Below, piece after piece: positions 36,252 to 43,678 of a stretch of 64,000 nucleotides of DNA. The position numbers and the translations under genes are program-made. The stretch is from Blautia sp. XA-2221 (GTDB lineage Bacteria > Bacillota > Clostridia > Lachnospirales > Lachnospiraceae). The number at the start of each line of letters is the position of its first letter. Within the stretch, counting starts at the first letter, position 1. Location: NCBI RefSeq assembly GCF_028767025.1, contig NZ_JAJQXX010000006.1:85178-149177 (forward strand), read 5' to 3'. A model generated the notes under the pieces. That model saw nothing but the letters and a program-made list of their open reading frames with translations, ran no database searches and was not told where the DNA came from.

Positions 36252-37529
36252 ATGAAAGAAATATATGAACAATTAGGAATTTCAGAAGAAGTTTATGATT
36301 TTGGTGCACAGGTAGAGGAATCTCTAAAAGAGCGTTTTGAGGAATTTGACAGAAAAGCGGAATACAATCAGATGAAAGTTCTGCTTGCCATGCAGAAAAA
36401 CAAGGTAAGCTCCGAGTGTTTTAACGGAAGCTCAGGCTATGGTTATGACGATTTTGGCAGAGATACTCTGGAAAAGGTCTATGCAGATACTTTTCACACA
36501 GAAGCCTGCCTGGTACGTCCTCAGATCGCCTGCGGAACCCATGCTCTTGCCATTGCACTGTTTGGAAATCTTCGTCCGGGAGATGAACTTTTAGCTCTGG
36601 CAGGAAAGCCCTATGACACTCTGGAAGAGGTGATCGGAATCCGCCCGGCAAAAGGCTCTCTCGCAGAATACGGCGTCACTTATCGTCAGGTGGATCTGAA
36701 AGAGGACGGAGCATTTGACTATGACGGGATCCGGAACGCTATCAACGAAAAAACAAAACTGGTTGAAATCCAGCGATCCAAGGGCTATCAGACAAGACCT
36801 TCTTTTTCAGTAAAAGAAATCGGAGAGCTGATCGCTTTTGTAAAAAGCATTAAGCCTGATGTGATCTGTATGGTGGACAACTGCTACGGTGAATTTGTAG
36901 ATACCATTGAACCAAGTGACGTGGGTGCAGATATGATCGTAGGTTCTCTTATTAAAAATCCGGGAGGCGGCCTTGCTCCTATTGGCGGATACATTGCAGG
37001 AACAAAGGAATGTGTGGAAAATTCTGCCAGCAGAATGACCTGTCCGGGACTTGGCATGGAGGTAGGAGCTTCTCTGGGTGTAAACCGCTCCTTCTACCAG
37101 GGATTTTTCCTGGCTCCTATGGTGACAAAAGGCGCTTTGAAGGGAGCTGTTTTTGCTGCAAATATTTATGAAAAACTGGGATTCCCTGTGATCCCGGACG
37201 GACGGGAGCCAAGACAGGATATCATCCAGGCAGTGACTTTGGGTGAGCCGGAGCGTGTGGTTGCCTTTTGTAAAGGTATCCAGGCTGCCGCCCCGGTGGA
37301 TTCCTATGTAGATCCGGAACCCTGGGATATGCCGGGCTATGACAGTCAGGTGATCATGGCAGCGGGCGCTTTCGTTCAGGGATCTTCCATTGAGCTTTCT
37401 GCCGACGGTCCCATGAAGCCTCCTTACGCCGTTTACTTCCAGGGAGGACTAACCTGGGAACATGCAAAGCTTGGAATCCTGATGTCTGTACAGAAGCTTC
37501 TGGACAAGCACCTGATCACGCTTCCGTGA
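36252..37529 (+). CDS. aluminium-resistance-type PLP enzyme (methionine gamma-lyase family)
   Basis: A 425-residue fold-type I PLP protein of the aluminium resistance/YnbB family, annotated as methionine gamma-lyase-related. Family features are SECFNGSSGYGYDDFGRDTLE, VRPQIACGTHALA, and the PLP-lysine segment GSLIKNPGGGLAPIGGYIAG. Its real substrate is not established. The ATG at 36252 (GAGG at 7 bases) or the one 3 bases earlier may be the start. It lies 22 bases after miaA, as in many Firmicutes. Confidence 0.9.
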   Translation: MKEIYEQLGISEEVYDFGAQVEESLKERFEEFDRKAEYNQMKVLLAMQKNKVSSECFNGSSGYGYDDFGRDTLEKVYADTFHTEACLVRPQIACGTHALAIALFGNLRPGDELLALAGKPYDTLEEVIGIRPAKGSLAEYGVTYRQVDLKEDGAFDYDGIRNAINEKTKLVEIQRSKGYQTRPSFSVKEIGELIAFVKSIKPDVICMVDNCYGEFVDTIEPSDVGADMIVGSLIKNPGGGLAPIGGYIAGTKECVENSASRMTCPGLGMEVGASLGVNRSFYQGFFLAPMVTKGALKGAVFAANIYEKLGFPVIPDGREPRQDIIQAVTLGEPERVVAFCKGIQAAAPVDSYVDPEPWDMPGYDSQVIMAAGAFVQGSSIELSADGPMKPPYAVYFQGGLTWEHAKLGILMSVQKLLDKHLITLP

Positions 37530-37569
37530 TTCTGCAGGATTACAGATAACATCTGTCAGGGAGGTAACT

Positions 37570-38793
37570 ATGAAAGAAAATCAGCCTGCAAAAAAGAAAA
37601 AAAAGCCTGTGGATCCGTCTCGTTCTCTGATCGTGGTAGGCGGAGGTGCAGCAGGACTGATGGCTGCAGTTCAGGCGGCAAAAACAGGAGCCTTTGTCAC
37701 TCTTCTGGAGCACAATGATAAGACAGGCCGCAAAGTTGCAGTAACCGGAAACGGAAGATGTAATCTTACCAATCTGGATCAGTACGAAGGAGCCTACAGA
37801 GGAAGTAACCCGGAATTTGTCAGAGAAACCTTTGGACAGTTTTCTGTAAAAGACACCCTGGATTTCTTTGAGGAAATCGGGGTTCTTACAACAGAACGGA
37901 AGGGCTGGCTGTATCCCAGGAGCGGACAGGCAAAATGTGTTCCCGAACTTCTGGAAATGAAGGCCCGGAGCCTGAAAGTAAAGATCAAAACTCTGGAACA
38001 TGTAAAAAAGATATTTTTTGCAGATAACCTCTGGAATGTACAGACAGAAACCTGGACTTATCAGGGTGGCGCCGTGATCCTTGCAGGAGGCTCCAAAGCC
38101 TCCGCCGTTGCAGGTTCAGACGGAAGCTGCTATGCTCTTGCCAGCGAACTTGGGCATCAAATCATTCAGCCTCTTCCGGCGCTGACAGGATTGAAATGCC
38201 AGAACGGCAGCCTTTCTCTGTGGTCAGGTGTCCGTACAGAAGCAGAGATCCGGCTTTTTATTGATGAAAAGTCAGCGGGAAAGGAAACAGGAGAGGTTCA
38301 GCTTACGGAGTATGGAATTTCAGGAATCCCTGTTTTCCAGTTGAGCAGATATGCTATCCGGGCTCTGAAAGAGAAAAAACAGGTTCAGCTATCCGTGAAT
38401 TTCTTTCCTGAATACACAGAAGAAACGCTGAGGCAGCTTATGGAAAAAAGAAGAGAGCTCTGCCCTTATAAAACAGAGGAAGAACTTTTTGCAGGAATTC
38501 TTCCGGATCGACTTGTACGGCTTCTGATAAAGCAGAAAGATCCCCTGAGATCTGCAGTGGACTTTAAGCTTACCGTAAAAGATTCTCTGGGCTTTGATCA
38601 GGCTCAGGTGTGCTCCGGCGGAGTCGCCACCAACGAGGTGAATCCCTCAACTTTGGAATCCAGACTTCACAGAGGACTTTATTTTGCAGGGGAACTTCTT
38701 GACATTGACGGAGCATGCGGAGGCTATAACCTTCAGTGGGCATGGTCCAGCGGAGCCGTGGCCGGAATTCACGGAGCAAAGGAGCTTATATGA
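37570..38793 (+). CDS. HI0933/BaiN-type NAD(P)/FAD-dependent oxidoreductase
   Basis: A 407-residue flavoprotein of the HI0933 family. Visible motifs are the FAD-binding VVGGGAAGLMAAVQAAKTGA, EHNDKTGRKVAVTGNGRCNLTN, VILAGGSKASAVAGSDG, and the C-terminal CSGGVATNEVNPSTLES ... GLYFAGELLDIDGACGGYNLQWAWSSG. The catalytic substrate of most family members is unknown; BaiN is a bile-acid-related reductase, so the name should be read as family only. A Lys-rich N-terminus (PAKKKKKP) is unusual. It overlaps the next gene by ATGA. Confidence 0.88.
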   Translation: MKENQPAKKKKKPVDPSRSLIVVGGGAAGLMAAVQAAKTGAFVTLLEHNDKTGRKVAVTGNGRCNLTNLDQYEGAYRGSNPEFVRETFGQFSVKDTLDFFEEIGVLTTERKGWLYPRSGQAKCVPELLEMKARSLKVKIKTLEHVKKIFFADNLWNVQTETWTYQGGAVILAGGSKASAVAGSDGSCYALASELGHQIIQPLPALTGLKCQNGSLSLWSGVRTEAEIRLFIDEKSAGKETGEVQLTEYGISGIPVFQLSRYAIRALKEKKQVQLSVNFFPEYTEETLRQLMEKRRELCPYKTEEELFAGILPDRLVRLLIKQKDPLRSAVDFKLTVKDSLGFDQAQVCSGGVATNEVNPSTLESRLHRGLYFAGELLDIDGACGGYNLQWAWSSGAVAGIHGAKELI

Positions 38794-40379
38794 TACAGAT
38801 TAGTCAGCTGAAGCTTCCGGTCAGCCATACGGAGGCAGAACTGAGACAGAAGATAAAAAAAACTCTCCGCTGCGGCGAGACTTCATTTTCTTATGAAATT
38901 ATCCGGCAGTCTCTGGACGCCCGCCATAAAGAGGATAAAAAATTTGTATATACTGTGCATGTGAAGGCAGAAAATGAAAAGAAAATCCTCAAAAAAGTTC
39001 ACAATAATAATGTTATGTCAACTAATGAAAAGCATTATTCTTTTCCAAAACCGGGAGAGCAGCCCTTAAAAACCCGCCCGATTATTGTCGGAAGCGGCCC
39101 TGCAGGACTTTTTTGCGCCTGGTATCTTGCCAGGGCAGGTTATTGTCCCCTGGTACTGGAGCGGGGAGAAGAGGCAGAGAAAAGAATGGAAACGGTAAAC
39201 CGGTTCTGGAAAAACGGTGTTCTTGATCCGGAGTCCAATGTTCAGTTTGGTGAGGGAGGCGCAGGTACTTTTTCGGACGGAAAGCTGAACACTCTGGTTA
39301 AAGATTCCTCAGGAAGAAACCGGGAGGTTCTGAAGCGTTTTACAGAAGCAGGCGCTGATCCTGAAATCCTTTATCAGCAGAAACCACATCTTGGCACGGA
39401 TGTACTTGTAAATATTGTCCAGACCATGAGACATCAGATTGAAGAAATGGGAGGAACATTCCGGTTCCGTTCCAAAGTGACAGATCTCCATACAGAAAAC
39501 GGAAAGCTGAAAGCAGTGGAGGTCAATCATGCAGAACAGATTCCGGCGCAGGTATGTGTTCTGGCCGTGGGGCACAGTGCAAGAGATACCTTTTTTATGT
39601 TGAAAGACAGAGGACTTGCCATGGAACCAAAAGCTTTTGCCGTGGGACTGCGTATCGAGCATCCTCAGTCCATGATCAATCAGGATCTTTACGGAGAACC
39701 GGAAAATAAAATCCTTGGTTCTGCAAGCTATAAGGTAACTCATACCTGTAAAAACGGCAGAGGCGTATACTCTTTCTGTATGTGTCCGGGGGGCTATGTG
39801 GTAAATGCATCTTCGGAACAGGGCCTTCTGGCAGTCAACGGTATGAGCTATCAGGCCAGAGACGGACAAAATGCCAACAGCGCTCTGATCGTAACGGTTA
39901 CTCCTGAGGATTTTCCGGAGGAGGGAGCTCTTGGCGGCATTGCTTTCCAGCGCGATCTTGAGAAAAAAGCCTGGGAGCTTGGAAAGGGGAAGGTTCCGGT
40001 ACAGCTTTTTGGAGATTTCTGTACACATCAGGCAAGCAGAGAACTGGGAGAAATCCGCCCAAATATCAAAGGCGACTATGTACTGACAGATGTACGTTCC
40101 ATACTTCCCTTAGAGATTGGGGATTCCATTGAAGAAGGCGTTTATGCCTTTGGGAAAAAGCTTCCCGGTTTTGACAGAAAAGATGCGGTTTTAAGCGGCA
40201 TAGAAAGCCGTACCTCTTCACCGGTCCGGCTTGTGCGGGATCAGAAAGGGCTTTCCAATATTACAGGTATTTATCCCTGTGGAGAGGGCGCAGGATATGC
40301 CGGAGGAATTACTTCCGCAGCTATGGACGGGATAAAAACCGCAGAGTGGATTGCTTCTGAATATATAATGAAATTATAA
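38790..40379 (+). CDS. FAD-dependent dehydrogenase (COG2509)
   Basis: A 529-residue predicted flavoprotein of the COG2509 uncharacterised dehydrogenase family. The N-terminal part of about 90 residues (ISQLKLPVSHTEAELRQKIKKTL ... FVYTVHVKAE) is the domain specific to this family, then the FAD fold begins RPIIVGSGPAGLFCAWYLA, with VQFGEGGAGTFSDGKLNT, VLAVGHSARDTF and GAGYAGGITSAAMDGI. It is coupled to the HI0933 gene by ATGA, so they probably work together. The function is unknown. Confidence 0.9.
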   Translation: MIQISQLKLPVSHTEAELRQKIKKTLRCGETSFSYEIIRQSLDARHKEDKKFVYTVHVKAENEKKILKKVHNNNVMSTNEKHYSFPKPGEQPLKTRPIIVGSGPAGLFCAWYLARAGYCPLVLERGEEAEKRMETVNRFWKNGVLDPESNVQFGEGGAGTFSDGKLNTLVKDSSGRNREVLKRFTEAGADPEILYQQKPHLGTDVLVNIVQTMRHQIEEMGGTFRFRSKVTDLHTENGKLKAVEVNHAEQIPAQVCVLAVGHSARDTFFMLKDRGLAMEPKAFAVGLRIEHPQSMINQDLYGEPENKILGSASYKVTHTCKNGRGVYSFCMCPGGYVVNASSEQGLLAVNGMSYQARDGQNANSALIVTVTPEDFPEEGALGGIAFQRDLEKKAWELGKGKVPVQLFGDFCTHQASRELGEIRPNIKGDYVLTDVRSILPLEIGDSIEEGVYAFGKKLPGFDRKDAVLSGIESRTSSPVRLVRDQKGLSNITGIYPCGEGAGYAGGITSAAMDGIKTAEWIASEYIMKL

Positions 40380-40388
40380 AAAAACAAA

Positions 40389-40415
40389 GGAGAGAGTATA
40401 CATCTCTCTCTTTTT
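40389..40415 (+). terminator. Rho-independent terminator
   Basis: GAGAGAG (40390-40396) pairs with CTCTCTC (40404-40410) around a 7-base loop, followed by TTTTT. It closes the oxidoreductase operon before radC. Confidence 0.85.
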
Positions 40416-40474
40416 ATGCTAAAATAAAGTTTGATTCTTTCCTGGCCTTGCACAGAGAACCGCAGGTAAACCAT

Positions 40475-41173
40475 ATGAAACAGACCATGAAGGATCTGCC
40501 GGAGACCGAAAGACCCTATGAGAAATGTATCCGTAAAGGAGAGGAAGCGTTAAGTGACAGTGAGCTCCTTGCTGTAATTCTCCGCTGCGGCACAAGAGGG
40601 TGCAGTTCGCTTTCTCTGGCCAATAACATACTGAAGCATATGCAGGAATCGTCCTATCCCGGACTGCCGGGACTTATTCACAGTTCTCTCGCGGATCTTG
40701 AAAGGATCCACGGGGTGGGAAAGGTGAAAGCTGTTCAGCTGAAATGCATCGGAGAGTTGTCCAAACGCATTTCCATGGCAGCGGCAAAGCCGTCTTTAAG
40801 TTTTCATCATCCGGATTCTATTGCTTCCTATTACATGGAAAGACTCCGTCATCAGGAGCAGGAGCTTCTGATCTGTATGATGCTGGACAACAGAAACCAT
40901 CTTCTGTCCGAAAGGCTGATCTCCAAGGGGACGGTTAATGCCACCCTTGTCACACCTAGAGAAATATATATGGAGGCTGTCCGCTGCCATGCCGTCAGCC
41001 TGATCCTTGTTCACAATCATCCTGGAGGAGATCCGGAACCCAGCAGCTGCGACAGAGAAATCACACAGCGGATCTGTGAAGCAGGAGAAATACTGGGAAT
41101 TCATCTTCTTGACCATATTATTATCGGGGATCGCAGTTACACCAGCTTCAAAGAACGGGGAATGATGAGATAA
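40475..41173 (+). CDS. radC: RadC family JAB/MPN-domain protein
   Basis: A 232-residue RadC (YsxA-like) protein. The N-terminal helix-hairpin-helix is seen as LADLERIHGVGKVKAVQLKC and the C-terminal JAMM metalloprotein motif is intact: LVTPREIYMEAV and HNHPGGDPEPSSCD. RadC is associated with DNA repair historically, but its real function is unsettled. I chose the ATG at 40475 (AGGT upstream, standard length); a TTG at 40448 is the alternative. mreB follows after 12 bases, the typical radC-mreB order. Confidence 0.92.
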   Translation: MKQTMKDLPETERPYEKCIRKGEEALSDSELLAVILRCGTRGCSSLSLANNILKHMQESSYPGLPGLIHSSLADLERIHGVGKVKAVQLKCIGELSKRISMAAAKPSLSFHHPDSIASYYMERLRHQEQELLICMMLDNRNHLLSERLISKGTVNATLVTPREIYMEAVRCHAVSLILVHNHPGGDPEPSSCDREITQRICEAGEILGIHLLDHIIIGDRSYTSFKERGMMR

Positions 41174-41185
41174 AGGGGCAGATTT

Positions 41186-42199
41186 ATGCTGATTAAAAAA
41201 ACATACGGGATAGATCTTGGGAGCAGTACCATTAAGGTCTATTCTTTTCTGAGAAACAGAACCTATCTTGAAAAGAACATGATTGCGTCAAAGGGACGCA
41301 GGATTATCGCCGTGGGCAATGAAGCATACGATATGTTTGAAAAATCACCTGTTGATATCGTTGTAAATTCGCCGATGGCTTTTGGTATGATCGCCAATCT
41401 GGAGCTCCAGGAGATCGCTCTTTACAGTATGATGAAAAAAATCGACAAATTTCTTGGCATCGGCTCGGATATCTTTTTTTCCGTACCTCTTGATATGACT
41501 GCCGTAGAAAAAAGAGCATATTATCATGTGGTAAACGGTCACTGGCTCCGAAAGAACCGGGTATATATGGTGGAGGCTCCTATTGCGGATGCTCTTGCCC
41601 TTGGAATCACCCTGGAGAACAATCCCGGAAGCATGGTGGTAAATATCGGGGCGCAGAGTACACAGTTTTCCATCATTACAGACGGAAAGATCATTATCTC
41701 CAAAAAGATTCCCATTGGAGGAAGGCAGATGAATGAGGCCATCTGCAGTGAGATCCGCAAACGTTACAGCCTTCAGATCGGAACCAGAACCGGGAAACGT
41801 CTGAAGCTTGCCATGGGAAGACTGAACGACCAGAAAAAAGATGCCCGCAAGGTTGTGGGAATCGATAGTATTTCCGGACTTCCACGAGAAGAGATCATTT
41901 CCGGATATGTAGTCAATGCGGGAATTATGAACTGTGTCAATGCGATTGCATCGGAAATGAAAACATTTCTTGAGAGAACGCCTCCGCAGATCGCTTATCA
42001 TATTTCCAGAGAGGGCATTTATCTTACCGGAGGAAGCACGCGGCTTCCGTACATAGACAATTATCTTGCAAGTTATACCGGTTTTTCTTTCCGGCTTTCT
42101 GAGCTTTATGAGACCTCTTCCGTAAGCGGTCTGGAAAAGATCATCCGGAACCGGGAACTGGAAAAATGGGCGCAGCCCGTAAAGCAACGTAAATTATAA
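41186..42199 (+). CDS. mreB: rod shape-determining protein MreB
   Basis: Bacterial actin homologue that forms membrane-bound filaments guiding lateral wall synthesis. The 337 residues carry the actin phosphate-1 motif as DLGSSTIKVYS (slightly altered from the usual DLGTANTLVY), VNSPMAFGMIAN, and the phosphate-2/adenosine motifs as MVVNIGAQSTQFSI and YLTGGSTRLP. The gene is first in the mreBCD-mrdA-minDE-rodA operon. AAAGGGG precedes the ATG. Confidence 0.93.
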   Translation: MLIKKTYGIDLGSSTIKVYSFLRNRTYLEKNMIASKGRRIIAVGNEAYDMFEKSPVDIVVNSPMAFGMIANLELQEIALYSMMKKIDKFLGIGSDIFFSVPLDMTAVEKRAYYHVVNGHWLRKNRVYMVEAPIADALALGITLENNPGSMVVNIGAQSTQFSIITDGKIIISKKIPIGGRQMNEAICSEIRKRYSLQIGTRTGKRLKLAMGRLNDQKKDARKVVGIDSISGLPREEIISGYVVNAGIMNCVNAIASEMKTFLERTPPQIAYHISREGIYLTGGSTRLPYIDNYLASYTGFSFRLSELYETSSVSGLEKIIRNRELEKWAQPVKQRKL

Positions 42200-42218
42200 T
42201 TTTTTAGGGGTATGATCC

Positions 42219-43151
42219 ATGAAAAACCTGAAAAAGAAATTTCGATTTCGTATTCATTTAAAAAGTAAACATCTTCTGGCAATTATGACCTTCTTCTGTG
42301 TCAGCGCCATTGTTGCCACCCTTGCTTCCGGTGTGACTTCAGCGCCATTGCAGGAAGCAGCCGGGCTGATTATTGTTCCCTTTGAAAAATCCATTGCATC
42401 TATCGGCCAGTGGATGACCGGGGTTCAGAACAGTTTCCGGGAAAAAGAAGATCTGATCCAGCAGAACAAAGAACTGCAGACAACAGTAGACACACTGACA
42501 GAACAGAATAATGTGCTTTTACAGGATCAGGCTGAACTTGCCCGTCTGGAACAGCTCTATAAGCTGGATGAGGAATATACGGATTATCCAAAGGTTGCTG
42601 CCAGGATCATTTCCAAAGATCCCGGAAACTGGTATGATACATTTATGATCAACAGAGGAAGCAACGACGGTATCCGTGTGGACAACAATGTGATTGCCGG
42701 AAAAGGTCTGGTAGGTATTGTCACGGAGGTAGGCTCCAACTGGGCCACAGTCCGTTCTATTATTGATGACAGCAGCAATGTCAGCGCCATGACAGTAAGT
42801 ACAGATGATATCTGTGTGGTAGAGGGAGATCTTGAACTGATCGATGAAGGAAAACTGAGATTCAGCCAGCTTTACGACAGAGAAGACAAGGTTTCCGTAG
42901 GAGAGAGAATTGTTACCTCCAATATCAGTGACAAATATGTGGAAGGACTGTTTATCGGATACGTCAGTGAGATCGAACTGGATACCAATAACCTGACCAA
43001 AACAGGTACTCTTGTTACTCCGGTTGATTTCCAGCATTTAAAAGATGTGTTTGTGATCACAACCAACAAGCAGGACGCAGTACAGGGAAAGGCTGAGGAG
43101 AACAAAAGTGATGCAGCCTCAGAAGAGGATGCTGCAAAGGAGGCAGAATAA
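42219..43151 (+). CDS. mreC: rod shape-determining protein MreC
   Basis: A 310-residue bitopic membrane protein that links MreB to the wall enzymes. There is one N-terminal membrane segment (about residues 20-42), then a coiled coil (about 70-110, KEDLIQQNKELQTTVDTLTEQNN), then the beta-barrel MreC domain (ISKDPGNWYDTFMINRGSNDGIRVDNNVI, GLVGIVTEVG, ...SNVSAMT). An acidic C-terminal tail (EENKSDAASEEDAAKEAE) is extra. It overlaps mreD by one base (TAATG). Confidence 0.95.
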   Translation: MKNLKKKFRFRIHLKSKHLLAIMTFFCVSAIVATLASGVTSAPLQEAAGLIIVPFEKSIASIGQWMTGVQNSFREKEDLIQQNKELQTTVDTLTEQNNVLLQDQAELARLEQLYKLDEEYTDYPKVAARIISKDPGNWYDTFMINRGSNDGIRVDNNVIAGKGLVGIVTEVGSNWATVRSIIDDSSNVSAMTVSTDDICVVEGDLELIDEGKLRFSQLYDREDKVSVGERIVTSNISDKYVEGLFIGYVSEIELDTNNLTKTGTLVTPVDFQHLKDVFVITTNKQDAVQGKAEENKSDAASEEDAAKEAE

Positions 43152-43678
43152 TGAAAAGTAAACTTGTTCTGTTTTTTACTATTATTGTCTGTTTCCTTTT
43201 GCAGTCCACGGTCCTTCACTCGATTTCTATTGGTTCTATTACACCGAACCTTCTTTTGATCCTGTGTATTTCCATGGGATTGATGCGCGGGCGAAAAGGT
43301 GGAATGTGGACCGGATTTTTCTGCGGTCTTCTGACAGATCTGTTTTTTGGCTCTGTTCTTGGATTTTATGCGCTGATCTATATGTATGTGGGATTTATCA
43401 GCGGATATACCTACCGTATTTATTACGATAATGACCTGAAGGTTCCCATCCTTCTTACTGCAGCCATGGATCTTTTTTATAATCTGGCTGTTTACGGATT
43501 CCAGTTCCTGTTAAGGGGACGTATGAATCTGTTTACCTATCTGTACAGAATTATTATTCCTGAAATTGTTTATACCGTATTTCTGACGGTGATCGTATAC
43601 AGGATCTTTTATTATATCAATCATCATTTTATGACCCCCGTCAGGAAAGAAAGTGAGTCTATTTGGGTACTAAAATAA
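43151..43678 (+). CDS. mreD: rod shape-determining protein MreD
   Basis: A 175-residue integral membrane protein with about five membrane segments, as in MreD. It contains TPNLLLILCISMGLMRGRKGGMWTGFFCGLLTDLFFGS, the part most typical of the family. It couples to mreC by a one-base overlap and its end overlaps the mrdA start by 16 bases. Confidence 0.93.
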   Translation: MKSKLVLFFTIIVCFLLQSTVLHSISIGSITPNLLLILCISMGLMRGRKGGMWTGFFCGLLTDLFFGSVLGFYALIYMYVGFISGYTYRIYYDNDLKVPILLTAAMDLFYNLAVYGFQFLLRGRMNLFTYLYRIIIPEIVYTVFLTVIVYRIFYYINHHFMTPVRKESESIWVLK